Shown: in pieces, positions 24,201 through 37,600 of the stretch
How positions within the stretch are numbered: position 1 is the first letter of the stretch
How the letters are laid out: every line of letters starts with the position of its first letter
Assembly: GCF_018320785.1 (NCBI RefSeq)
Contig: NC_054867.1
Location: forward strand, 55,067,776-55,131,775
Reading direction: 5' to 3'
Source of the DNA: Cheilinus undulatus
Taxonomy: Eukaryota; Chordata; Actinopteri; Labriformes; Labridae
DNA: 64,000 bases
The notes under the pieces: model-generated
Database searches by the model: none
The model's input: only the letters and a program-made list of their open reading frames with translations
Told to the model about the DNA's origin: nothing
Program-made: the position numbers and the translations under genes

Positions 24201-27200
24201 CCCAAAACATCTTTGAAGCTCAACCATGTTTGACTGTAGGTACTGTGTTCTTTTCTTTGTAGGCCTCATTCTGTTTTCTGTAAACAGTAGAATGACATGC
24301 TTTTCCAAAAAGCTCTACCTTAGTCTCATCTGTCCACAAAATGTTCTCCCAGAAGGATTGAGGCTTACTCAGGTACATTTTTGCAAACTCCAGTCTGGCT
24401 TTTTTATGTCTCTTTGTCAGCAGTGGGGTTCTCGGTCTCCTGCCATAGTGCTTTATCTCATTCAGATGACCACGTATGGTCCCAGCTGACACTTTTGCAC
24501 CCTGAGTCTGCAGGACAGCCTGAATTTGTGTGGAAGTTGACTGAGGATGTTTATCCACCATTCCAACTATCCTGCGTTGCATTCTTTTGTCAGTTTTTCT
24601 CTTCTGTCCACGTCCAGGGAGATAAGCCACAGCTCCATGGGTTATACACTTCTTATATTACACACAGTGGTACAAAAACATTTGTAATTGCAACAATTTC
24701 TGGGAGAAATGGTGTATTTTCTGGAACAATTCCAGGGGTGCCCATACTTTCATCCATGACTGTACACTGCCCGTCCCAAATAAAAAAGCCGAACACTAAT
24801 ATTTCGTTGGGCCCCTTTAGCTTTGATTACATTCGCTGTGGCATCATTTCAGTCAGCTTCTGCAATGTCACAACTTTTATTTCCATCCAGAGTTGCATTA
24901 ATTTTTCGCCAGAATCCTGCACTGATGATGGGAGCATCGGACTGCTGTGCAAAGTCTTCTGCAGCACATCCCAAAGATTCTCAGTGGGGTTCAGGTCTGG
25001 ACTCTGTGGTGGCCGATCCATGTGTGAAAATGATGCCTCACACTCCCTGAACCACCACAGTTTGAGCCTGATAAATCATTGTCATCTTGGAATATGTCCG
25101 TACCATCAGGTAAGAAAACATCCATGGCTGGAGTAACCTGGTCATTCAGGTAGTCAGCTGACCTCATTCTCTGGGCACATAGCATCGCTGAACCTAGACC
25201 TGACCAACTGTGATTTAGGGTGTCATAACACAGTGACCTGTCATACAACAAACCAAAATACAGACTAATTTTCACCTTACAGGGTCTTTAAAGTGTTTCT
25301 GATAATATATGATAGATGTGTATACCTGGTATCTTCAGACTGAGGTCACAAACACTCCCCACGCTGGCAACAGAAGCTGCTCTCTGTCTTCGGGTGATGC
25401 TCTCTCGAATGCGACCTTCTCCTGTCACCCGCACGGTGAACGGACTTCCTGTTGGCAAAAAGCAGACAGAATTATTAGTCTGTTAAACCACAAAATCAAA
25501 GATTTACAAGTTGTCCAAAGTGTAATCGCTCGATACCAAACGTCACTGACTCCCTATTCCAACCAAAGAATGTTTAGTTTTAAATGTCATGATAAATTCA
25601 GCTCTTTTTGAGTCTAATCCTCAATACCTGAGTACTGAGGAATGGTGGTAAAGAAAAGGGGTCTTGGTTGGTACCTGGGACATGTTCCTCTGCAAAGCGG
25701 ATCGAGATGATGTAGTTTCCAGGTTCAGTTGGACAGTATGTGACTCCACATGTCCCATCCTCGATGTCCTCTGTCTGGATGTCAACTTTACTGGGGCCCT
25801 CAATGGCCAGAGCCAGACCGCCATAACCTGTGAGCACATTTGTACAAAGGTTAAGTCAAGGTGGTGCTTCACATGTGCAGTTTTTTGTGTGAATACACCA
25901 GTAGAGCAGAAGTTCAAGCAGGAAGACTGCTTCCTCTCATTTAGTAGTCACCACTGGTTCATATTTCTCTCTTCCCATTCTGTTCGCTCTTTGAATTAAG
26001 AGCCAATCAGATTCTGCCACAGCCTCGTTTGACCAGTCATCATGCACCTGTCATATTTAAATCTGTCATCCTCTCAGCCTGTTGTTTCAGTGTGAACACT
26101 GCAACCCTCCTCCACCCCAGCTACCTCCATTCAGTTTATCTAGTCCAGATCCTCACAGGTCTCCTACTCATACTTCTGTGTCCTCCTTTAAGCCACCTCA
26201 TTGGAGACCCAGTCCAGCTTCTTAGAAGTCTACTCCTCTGGTCCTGCATCAACTAGGCCCATTACACAGTTTCCTATTCCTGCCGCTGGCCTCACTACCC
26301 CTTTAACTACACGAAGTCATCACGATGGAGGCTAATCGCCAAGGACACGTTTAAAATAAATTAGCGTTAAACTCTTATTAAGTCTGTCCTGATTAAAATG
26401 TATTTATCCTCTAAGACAGGGGTTTTCAAAGTGTGTGAGAGTGAGCCTCCCCTAAGAGAAAATTATTCATTTAGTGGACCCCCACCCACATAAAGATTGA
26501 AAAAAAAAACTTAACCATATTTTCAAACATTTATGTTTAATTCTAAATATTTTCAACATTTTTATATCTTTGATATTTTGGTCTGCAAATGTTCTTAAAA
26601 ATCTGTCTTTACCAGGTAATCAGTTATTTGGTGTTAGTAATTAATTTATTGCCAATACTACCTGATTATTCGGCTCTAATAATCCTTAAAGCAACGTTAC
26701 TCAACCAAACTGCCAAACTGTTGAAAAATATCTTTGCAAGAGCAAAGGTTGAAGTAGCAATAAAAATGAGTTAAAGACGGAAAATTTGTCAAAAAGCAGC
26801 AAAAATGGGTGAAAATGGGAAAAAATGGGGATAAAAAGTGAAAAAAGATGGGTGATAAATGACACAAAAATGAGTAACAGGTGGCAAAAAAATGGTCCAA
26901 AGGTGGCAAAAACAAGATAAAAAACTGAGTAAAAAAAAAAATGGGTAAAGGTGCGCCGGTAGTTGAGTGGTTAAGGCGCAAGCCATATACACAGGCGACC
27001 CGGGTTCGAATCTAGCCCGTGGCACTATTGCCTGCATGTCTGTCCCCGCTCTCGTCCCTGTTTCCGACTCTATCCGCTATCCTGTCCAATAAAGGCAAAA
27101 AGGCCAAAAATAAATCTTAGAAAAAAAAAAAAAAAAAGAAAATGGGTAAAAAGCAGTCAAGAGTGGCAAAAATGGGAAAAAGTTGGAAAAAAAGGTATTT

Positions 27201-30200
27201 AATGACAAAAGGATGCTTTAATGGGCTAAAAGTGGCAAAAAAAAATGGTGAAAAGGGGCAAAAATTTGAAAAAAGTGGGAAAAAAAAGTGGTATTTAATA
27301 ACCAAAGGTAGCTTAAATGGATGAAAAGTATCAAAAAATGGTATGAAGGGGAAAAAAAGTTTCCCTTTTTTAAGGTTTTGTGGGGGAATAATATTTAAAA
27401 TCAAGATATCAAAGAGCCACTAATCACAAATCACATGTTGACTATCACTGCCTTAAAGTAATTATACGTCTATTCATTTAGCTCCATGCACAGCAGAAGT
27501 TAGCAAGCAAGCAAATCACTTTTTTTTTTTTTTTTCTGGTTTATGGTTCCATGCCTCCCCTGAAGTTCTGTGGCGCCCCCCCAGGGGAGGCCCGCCTCAC
27601 ACTTTGAAAACCACTGCTCTAAGAATCAACTATTAATATTAAGAACCTGATAGAGAGGCTTAAAAATCTGTTTAAAGACAGACCAGCTGAAGGCCTGCAC
27701 TGACCGGCCTCCCGTGTGTCGACCACGAAGCTGGCATCAGTGAAGGTCGTCCCCTGGGCCAGGCCGTCCCCGTGGACTTTGACTTGGCTGGCGTCTCCGA
27801 TCTCAGACTGGATGACCATGATGGGGATGGGACTGTTGGCGACGTGACGGCCGTTCTTTAAGATGCTGACAATGTGTTCTCCCACCTCCCGAGGGATGAA
27901 GGAAATGCCTGGAAGGAAGAAGGAGAAGAGGGGGAGAGAACAATCATCGGAGACTGAAAGATGCATGAAAACTTAAAGAACGGAGGGGGACAAACGAAAA
28001 CTATTTTGACTTTTACTCAGAGTGTGACATTCTAATAACTTGTATTTCTGTGCTTGTGTGTTACCGATGTGGTTGTTGGCCATCCTCTTCAGCAGGCAGG
28101 GCTCGTCACGGCCGGACGGCGCCTTGATGCTGGCGGTCAGCAGGCTCAGGTCGGTCTCGTTGATGTCCAGAGAGAAATCTGCAGCCGAGCCCAGTTTGAT
28201 CTGAGAGCGACGCTGGTTATCATCTGGAACAGAAACGCCAGTAAATCACCATCTGTGGACTTCTAATTTTGACCATTCAGGTTAATTAGAGGTACAGATA
28301 TTTTATTCCTTAAAACTGGCACACCTGGTCTATTATCTCATACATTTATCGCTGTTGTGGGGTCAAACCTCTTATCCCCCAAACCAACACTTTTCAGGAA
28401 TGAAAAAAAACATTTTTTCTATAATTTAACACTCAACAGTGATAGTCAGAGTCTTTTAAACACTTTTAAAATTTGTTTAAACCACCTTTACTTATCACAC
28501 TGCGTTGCTTCACCTCCACCCCACTGGGAGTCTAATATTCACTCTTTTGTTCATTATGGTGATGATTGTTGTTGTTACTATTATTATCACCATGTTCAAT
28601 TTCCTTTTTTGTATGTAGTCTTTAAATGTAAAGTTTATGATGATAATATTGCAAAGATTGAATATCTAATATTTCAGATTCAATATTTAAAAAAAGCACT
28701 TTAGTTTGTATAGGTATGTGTACACAAGCATAAATTCATTTAAATATATATTTGATAAAGGAAATGAAATTTGTAATGAATTTATAATTTTAGCAAATTA
28801 GTGAATTACAGAGAAAGGGTGGGAATAAATAAGTGTTTACTTCCTCCCACTCCTTTTTGGATATGTAAATCAAATCATTATATGACATTTGCATTGCACT
28901 GTATTTATTTAGTTAGTTTTACTTTGTCTATGAGCAGTATTTTCTTTCATTGTATGACCACTTTGCACTCTGTTTTACATAATCAAAATAAATTTCTATC
29001 CATCTATCTATTGACTATTGATCTGTTGTGAAGTCTCACCGGTGATCTTGGCGGTGAACGGGCTTCCTGCGATGTGCTCGTCGTTGTATTTGACCAGGAT
29101 GTTGTAGTCTCCGGGCAGAGTGGGCAGGTAGCTGACGCTGCACGTCCCGTCTTTATTGTCCACACAGCTGATCTCTGCTTTGGATGGTCCCTCAATCGCC
29201 AAGTCTAGACCGCCTGGACAGAAGGTAAGACAAAGTGGGTATACTTCGATATATTTGACATGTATTCTGGATTAAAAGACTCGATGATCACCAGGTCAGT
29301 TTAGGACATTATTTTCATTATAAATATCAGTGGTGTAGTTAGGACCACTGTTGCTATAACTACTAATAGTTCAGATTACAGCAGCTGTGCTTTTTAGTAG
29401 ATTCACTTATAGACAGGAAACAAAAGCAATAAAAACACATTTTTATCACAAACATTTGGTGTTTTCTTATTTCTTTACTGGATTATGTACAGTTTCTTGA
29501 TGTACATTCTTGGGTATAGAATCTCTTTGGGTGTAGAGACATCACCATATGGCGGGGTCATCAACTACATTTGTACAAGGGCCAGCTTTTCCTAAACAGG
29601 TATGTTGGGGGCCGAACTTCCAAATAAAATGAAGAAAATTTTCATAATAGTCTAATTTATGTATTTTTGTATTTATATTTTTATTTTCTTTCAAATGTAC
29701 AAATTTTTTTGGCTGCATCAGTGAGATCAGTACTGCTATTGCAGGCAGCCACAAGGGGGCGACTGAGATATTTTACCTAAATATTTCTGTGGCTGTCATG
29801 TTTTCCATCACTTGGTTTGATGCTAATAGAAAACAGCAGTTTCTTGAAATCAAGAATCAACTGAAAAATAAACATTTTTAATTTTTATTCCCATAATTAT
29901 ATTTGTATTCTTTATTCAAATTTCAATGTTTTTATTTATTCCAATTTTAATATTTTTATTCCCATTTTTATATTTTTAATATTTTTTCCGTTTTTTATAT
30001 CTTTATTGTTTACTCCCATTTTAATGTTTTTATTCTTTAATTCCATGTTGATATTTTTATTACCTTTTTCTATATTTATTATGGCATATTTTTGGTCCTT
30101 ATTCTCATTTTAATGTTTTTATTTTTTACTCAAATTTTTAGATTTTTATTCTTTGTTTATATTTTAATGTTTCCATTCTTGATTCCCACTTTATTATAAC

Positions 30201-32027
30201 ATTTCTCTATTCCTAATTTTATATTTTTTCCCCATTTTTATATTTTTATTCTTTATTACCATTTAAATGTTTTTATTTATTCCCAATTTTATATTTTTAT
30301 CTTTTTTCCTTTTTTATTTTTTTATTGTTTATTCCCATTTTTATCAAGAATTGACTGATATATTTTTATCACACATTATTGCCAATAATGACTAACAGAT
30401 GGATTTCTAAAAATGAAACATAAAGTCATACCCGATTAAACTGATTTAGTCTCAGTTGTTTTTTGGAGTTGTTTTAACAGCTGTATGGAGTTTATTAAGA
30501 AAATTAAATATATATAAAATATAAATAAGAAAAGAATTTTTCCTCTGCACATGTTTTGAATTTGATCATGTTCTGGGGGCCGGATGGGAAGATATGGGGG
30601 CCTGATGTGGCCCCCGGGCTGCCAGTTGGTGATAACTACCATATGGAATAACAGTAGATATTTTAATACACTACTGACTAACTAGAACAGATGTCTTCAG
30701 TTATTACTAATGTTTGATATCAAGGCAAACAAGCAAGCACTTTTGAGGTTAGTACTGTACAGAAATTTGAGGCTGAAGAAAGGCGTAGATGTGGTGAATA
30801 AGCTTCCTGAGGTCATCATCGGACAGCAAGGAGGATCAACACATCCCCATATATGCTCTGGATGTCCTTGCACATTACCATGGGCATGAGAAAATGATCT
30901 AAACCTTTAGGGTGGAGTAAGGGGTGGATGTGCAAAGTAAGCATGGACTAGGGTACATCTGTAGGGTTGCCACAAGCCCCCGGTTGTGCTGTGGATGTCC
31001 CGTGAACTGCCGGTACTCTCCGGGCGTATTACCAGGGGTGAAAAGCTTCATACAAAAGAAATGCCATCGAGCCTGACTGTGGCTGCTGAGTGACACTTAA
31101 GTGTAGACAGCTCCCTGACAATATAAGTATATGCCAGCTCTGCTCGTCCTGCAGCTATCTTACCTTCAGAGGCGTCGTCTGTGAAGACGGTGAATGTGGC
31201 GGTCTTGTTGGCAACGCCATAGCTCAGACCAGGACCGTAGGCCGTGACATTGGCACTGCTGGCATGATTGACGTAGAACTGAAGAGGAGACTCTGCAAAG
31301 AGCACGCACACAAAATTATCATCGGAACAACACAAAAGCATTAAAATCAGCAAGAGGTCAGACTGTTCTTATGTCCTTCTGAATTCTGACTATTTTCTAA
31401 CCAGGTGTTTCTTTTCCACTAGTTCATTCAAAAGTAAATCTTAACCCTTAGGGATTGTTTTTTAAAGTTAGTCACAATCGAGATCAAACAAAAAGCATAG
31501 CTTTTCATACACAAGCTAAAAAATATATGACACATTCATATGTTATTCTACTTTCATTAAGCTATTTTTTCACCTAAAGCAGACCTAATTATTGACATCA
31601 AATATGCATTATTTTTTAAGATTTTAACCTTTGAATGCAAGTTTTTTGTCACGATGCCAGTGGGTTTTTTTTATTTAAAAAACAAAACAATAGAAATATG
31701 TGTTGTTTTCAATACACTACCAGCAAAGTGTTTTTTGTGTGAATTATTACAGTGAGGAAAATGTCAGTGATTAGCAACAACATGCGTTTTTATGCATTAT
31801 TATTTTTGTGCAAAGTCAAATTCTTACAATGAAGCTGCTTCAATGCTGCTAGTGCAAAAATTGTGCTTTTTATGCTCAAGCTTTACAAAATATTACACAT
31901 TCATATTTTGTTCTGCTTTTACTGAGATATATCCACCTCAAACTGACCTAATTATTGATATCAAATATTCATTAATTTGTAGAGATTTTAACCCTTTGAA
32001 TGCCAGTTTTTGGACATGATGCCTCCA

Positions 32028-32065
<38 letters not shown>

Positions 32066-34624
32066 ATTTTTGGGCATTTTTGTGCCTTTATAATATAGAG
32101 CAGGACAGTGGATAGAGTCAGAAACAGGGTCAAGAGTGGGGAGAGACATGTGGTAAAGGGCCTCAGGCCGGACTCGAACCCGGGCCGCCCATGTACATGG
32201 GGAGCGCCTTTAACCACTAGGCCACCTGCTCCCCGCCTCCAAGTTTTTTGATGAGAAAATCTACAGTGCTTAACAAATTTATTAGACCACCTGTCATATC
32301 TGTCTCAGAGACCATCCAGCATCATGAAGTGCTTTAATGCGGACTCTTTCATTTTCACGAGCTCTCCACGTTTTACCATTTTGAACAGGAATGAGGGATT
32401 TCAAACTGAATTCACCCACATTTGAGCCGGCTCACTGGGCTTCTCTGAGAAGTCAGAAATGAATCAAGCATAACATTCAACCACTAAAACTTATTTTTCT
32501 GTTCAGGAATGCAAGTAAATAAATATAATTTGACATATTAATCAAGAAATAATAATGTACTTTACTATTTTTTCAGGTTTTTTTGTAAATCAGTACATTT
32601 GAAAATTTATGGATAACAATAATAATTCTATTTTAGCATTAAAAATATTATTTGGGTTAAAGAGCTTCTACATATTGGTGTATTAACCATTGCAGAAACA
32701 TAAAAAATGATTTTGGTAATTACCAATGCTGTTAATTTAGGGCAGCTGTGGCATAAACCTTACTTTGGTCAGGGTTAGCATGGTCTAATAAATTTGTTAA
32801 GCACTGTAGATATTTTCATTGTACTACGTGCAAAGTAATTATTTTTGTTCTGAATTAGTATAGTCTGTGATATGTGAATGATTAGCAGCAACACTGATTT
32901 ATAATATGCCAAATATGGTCAAAATGACGCCACCTGGTGGAGAGTAGTAGAAATGATAAATTCCAAGGCAAAAGCATAAATTGACACCAATATATAAAAA
33001 AAAGGCATGTATTATGCTTTGATGGAAGTGAGATCAAAAATTTCAATTTGAATTTGGTTTCAATGGGGCATTTTTGGCTCTTAACAGCTAAAGCACATTA
33101 ATATTTCTTGATTAATATGTCAAATTATAGTTATTTACTTGCATTCCTGAACAGAAAAATGAGTTTTAGTGGTTGAATGTTATGCTTGATTCATTTCTGA
33201 CTTCTCAGAGAAGCCCAGTGAGCTGGTTCAAATTTGGGTATAAAAAGGTGAATTCAGTTTGAAATCCCTCATTCCTGTTCAAAATGGTAAAACGTGGAGA
33301 GCTCATGAAAATGAAAGAGTCCGCATTAAAGCACTTCATGGTGCTGGATGGTCTCTGAGACAAATATGACAGGTGGTCTAGTAAATTTGTTAAGCTCTGT
33401 ACATGAGCACAGTCAAAATTATTAAAAATGAAAAATGAAAAGCGCATAAACCGCCCCTAAGGGCTAATGCTGCAGAAAACACCAGTTATTATTAACAATG
33501 GTGTTTTTTAGCTTTAGTGGCAACTGTGAGAGGTCCTTTTCTTGTTTTCATACGGCGATGCTTCTAAACTCAAAGCTGATCCAGTGCTTTTCCAGTTTAC
33601 ATCGGAAAACTGTAACTGAAATAAAGATCTGACCTAAACACTTCCAACAGCTTCTATTTTATACTTAACATCGTAGAAATGTTTCACCATCTCTGGATCT
33701 GTGCATGTGTATCTTGTGTGTGCGTGCTGACCTGGGATGTGCGTGCCGTTGTATTTGATGTGCATCTCATGAAGGCCGGCCTCAGTGGGCGAGTACTGCA
33801 CCGTGACCGTCCCGTCCAAGTTGTCTGTGATCAGCGGCTGAGCAGATTTACCTGAAGGCATCAACACCTCACCTGAGAGCCAGAAAGTCAGACAGAGGTT
33901 ATTATTGGTTGCATATGGTCAAAAGGACTCCTCGCTGCTACTCCAATACCTTTAAAAATGTTTATTTAGTTTTTTCCCCTCTTACAAGTCTAACTCAGTA
34001 AATCCTGAGCTGGAGGTGAAAGGATATTTTTGTTTACAAAAATCTAAACTTTCAATGTCTGAATCTCCAGAAAAATTGGGTCAAGTTGCTCCATCACTGT
34101 CTCACCTGTGATCTCCCCCTTTCTGAAGGAGAACGGGATCACCATGTCAAACGGTCTGAAGCCGCTGCCGTTCACGCTGCCCCTGATTGGCTCTGACGTC
34201 ACCTGAACGAGACACAAGCACCGAGTTACACTCTTCAAAAACACTTTCAACTCCCCATCTGCTCCAGCCACCTGCGTTAGAAACATGCTGCAGCTGCATC
34301 CAAGCCCCGCCCACACAGGGGCATCCTGGGAAATGAAGTGCGATGGAGCGGGAGGAGGAGGAGGGTGATGAGATGACTCTGTGATGCAGCCAGAGCGATG
34401 AAGAGTGCAAAGAAGAAGAGCACAGACAGAGAGGGGGACCACACACCATAACCATAGCAGCTCCTTTAAAAGTTGTTAGCTGATCGCTGCGATCCCATTG
34501 GCTGAAAGGAAAAGAGAGGGGATGGCATAAAGGAGGCAAAGCGGTCGAGCAAGTACACTTCAGATTGGAGAGACAGCGACGGGGCAGTTTTTATACAGCA
34601 CCAATCACCTGCAGAGAGAGGCTG

Positions 34625-34655
<31 letters not shown>

Positions 34656-37600
34656 TGGAGGTACCCAGGGCTGGAAGCCAGCTCCAGGCGGGGCGGCCTG
34701 CTGCTGGAGAGTCTGCTCTTGAATCATGGGTACCTCATCAGTGGCCTGAAGACACGACAGTCACAGTTAAAGACTTTGACTGCTCACTTGATTTGTCAAC
34801 CATGTAAAAATGCTTCTTTTTTCTGGGAAGCATCACATCCCAACCACAGGCATAGTTTGATCTTTAAGGTTAAAGGTTTGCAGAAATCCCAAGCAGAATG
34901 ATGCAATACTGAGTGAATTAAGCATGGAACCTGGTGATCTGCACTGTTTAAGCTGGCTGAACTGTCTGCTGTCTTTTGAATATCTTCTTATGTTTTGTTG
35001 GATGATAGGGAACCCCAGGAAGAGAAGTGGTTGCTCTGGTAGCAACGTATCTAAAACCCAACGGAAAGACCGATCCTGATTGTTAACAAGAGCTGAGCCT
35101 TGAAAGCTCGTCCATCTGCGTTCCTCCTCTCACCATGACTTTGAAGGGGCTGCGTGGGATGTTTTCTCCTCCGAAGCGCACGTAGATGACGTAGTTCCCA
35201 GGAGCCGGAGCGGTGTAGAAGATGTCAAAGGTGCCGTCCTCGTTCTCCATCACCTCAGCCTCCACCTCGCTGCCGTCAGGCTGAACAACAACACAGCTCA
35301 CCTTTCCTTTCCCAGCACCCTTAGCATTCACAACCAGACCCAGCTCTGCGCCGATGGCCACCGTGGGACCCACTCCAGGACCTGAGGAGAGGCAAAGTAC
35401 GATTTAGGAGAGCTTTAAACTAGGGCTGGGCAATTAATCGCAAATTAGATTAAATCGCAATGTGGCATGCTGCAATTTTCAAATCGCAGACAATGTAATA
35501 TTTCTTTAACCTGAAAAGTGTCAAAATACCAGTTTGATACAATCTTTTTTTCTTTTTTATGCTTTATAGTGTTACTCAACCCTGCTAAACCAAAGAGCCA
35601 AACTGTTGAAAAATACCTCTGCAAGAGCCACAATCTAAGTGGTGAAAAGTGGCAAAAACAGCTTAAAGTAGCAATAGAAATAAGTTAAAGGTGACAAAAA
35701 TGGTCAAAAAGCACCAAAAGATGGGTGAAAAGGGGCAAAAAGGGAGGGGAGGGCTGGAAAAAGGGTCAGAAAGTAGCAAAAATGGGTGAGAAGTGACAAA
35801 AAAATGAGTTACTGTTGGCAAAAATGATTTTAAAAAAAAAGTGGCTAAACCGTGCTAAAAATGAGTGAAAAGTGACTAAAATGGACAAAAAGCAGTCAAG
35901 ATTGGCTAAAATGGGCAAAAACGAGTTAAAAAGTGGTATTTAATGACAATAAGTAGCTTAAATGGGTGAGAGAAAAAAGGGTGAAAAGAGGCAAAAATGG
36001 GATAAAAGTGGCAAAAAATGCATAAAAGATTGCAAAAAAATTGTCAAAATGGGCAGAAAAGTGGGGAAAAAGTGGTAATAAATGGCAAGAGATAGTCTAA
36101 AAAAGGAAAAATGGGATGAAAGTGGCAAAAAAAAATGGAAAAAAGTGGCAAAAAAGCAGTTTTCAATGGCAAAAGGTAGCTTAAATGGGTGAAAAGTACA
36201 AAAAAGGTGAAAAGTGCAAAAAAATGTCCCTTTTTTAAGGTTTTCTGGGGGATAATATTTAAAATTAAGAAATAAAAGAGCCACAAGTTGAGTATCACTA
36301 TTTTATACATTATTCAAACCTTTGAGTATCTTTTTTATTTTATTTTTTACAAAAATCTTACTTTTTGTTCATGCATGTATTTTTCTTCATCAAAATGAGA
36401 ATATGAGAAATGATCATCCCCTTCAATAAAGTAACTGATATCAAATTTGCTACGAGCCAAAATCACAGAAAGATATTTTCTTCTAAATGAAGCCCTAGTT
36501 TTACTCATCTAATATTGAACTTGTTATAATATAGAATGATTTCTTGCTGATGTTTGGTGAACAACAGAAAAAACGAGGAACCTAAATAATCGCATTTTAA
36601 ATCGCAATTGCAATCCTGCAGGAAAAAATTGCAATTAGATTATTTTTGCACAACGTTCAGCCCTACTTTAAACCCGTAAACGGTTCAGATGTTGTTTTGT
36701 TCTGTCATGAGTGAACGAGTGTTTTCATACCAGTGACGGTGCATTTGCTGGCGTCTCCAGATGCCGTTGCTCGGACTCTGTAGGGCGAAGCTGGGATCTC
36801 ATCACCGCCATACTTGATCACAATGGTGTACCTGCCAGTGCGGTCTGGGATGTAAGACACCCGGTATGTACCGTCGCCGTTGTCGTGGATAGTGGCCTGC
36901 TTCTGGTTACCGTCCGGGTCCTGAGAGGAAAAAGGAAAGAATAAAGGAGAGAAAGTTCTCATGTGAAGTCTTCTTTGTTTTTGTGTATTTAGAGATCTGT
37001 GTGGCGGTTACTGACAGTAATGAGCACGCTCAGTTGGCCCTGGCCGGCGTCCTTGGCGTCGATATTGAACTCAACGGGGAAGCTAGCCGGGACTCCGGTG
37101 GTAAGACCGGGACCGCTGGCCTTCACTTTGCTGGCATCGTGAGTCGGTAGAACCCGAAACTTGAAGGGACTGAAGAATAAAGAGACACAGTTGGACATCA
37201 ATCAGGATTTTTCTGGTCAAAATCAATATTCTGATTATTCAAGGGGGATACATCTTAGCCCTGACTAAACTTAAGATTGTTTGATAATAAATTGCTGCCT
37301 CAATTACTGGTCGATTCAACACTGGACATTATTTATGTGTAAAAGAGCAGAATGGTAAAATAAGGAAAGACCGGGTAATTTATGCGACAGAAGGCATGAT
37401 TACAGAGTCAACCATACTAGGTCTGAATTTTAGCGTTCTCATGGTCATTCATGGGAAAAACAACGGATTGACCTAGATGCTGATAATATACAGACCTGCG
37501 TGGGACGTTCTCCTCTCCATACTTGACGGCCACAGAGTACGGCCCTTCCAGAGACGGCGTGTAGGACACAGAGTGGGTCCCGTCCCCGTTGTCCGTCACC

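Larger units (their letters stand above)
26417..27616. mobile_element. hAT-like element (outer of a three-level nest)
   Basis: Perfect 8-bp target duplication CTCTAAGA at 26409..26416 and 27617..27624. Ends CAGGGGTTTTCAAAGTGTG and CACACTTTGAAAACCACTG are inverted repeats. It contains a second hAT-like MITE (26692..27450), which itself contains a SINE. A lone 5' end of the same family (CAGCGGTTTTCAAAGTGTGA) lies near 51130. Confidence 0.93.

Noticed and set aside
24381..25136. 251-codon plus-strand open frame
   Set aside because: It is the antisense of two Tc1 transposase remnants, whose recognisable protein signatures are on the minus strand.
26950..27025. Possible tRNA gene (A box and B box, CCA-like end)
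   Set aside because: Followed by a fixed tRNA-unrelated body and poly(A) tail, flanked by a target duplication, and present in four copies: a tRNA-derived SINE.
32029..32230. Possible minus-strand tRNA gene
   Set aside because: Same SINE family; the tRNA-like head is fused to a retroposon tail with flanking duplication.
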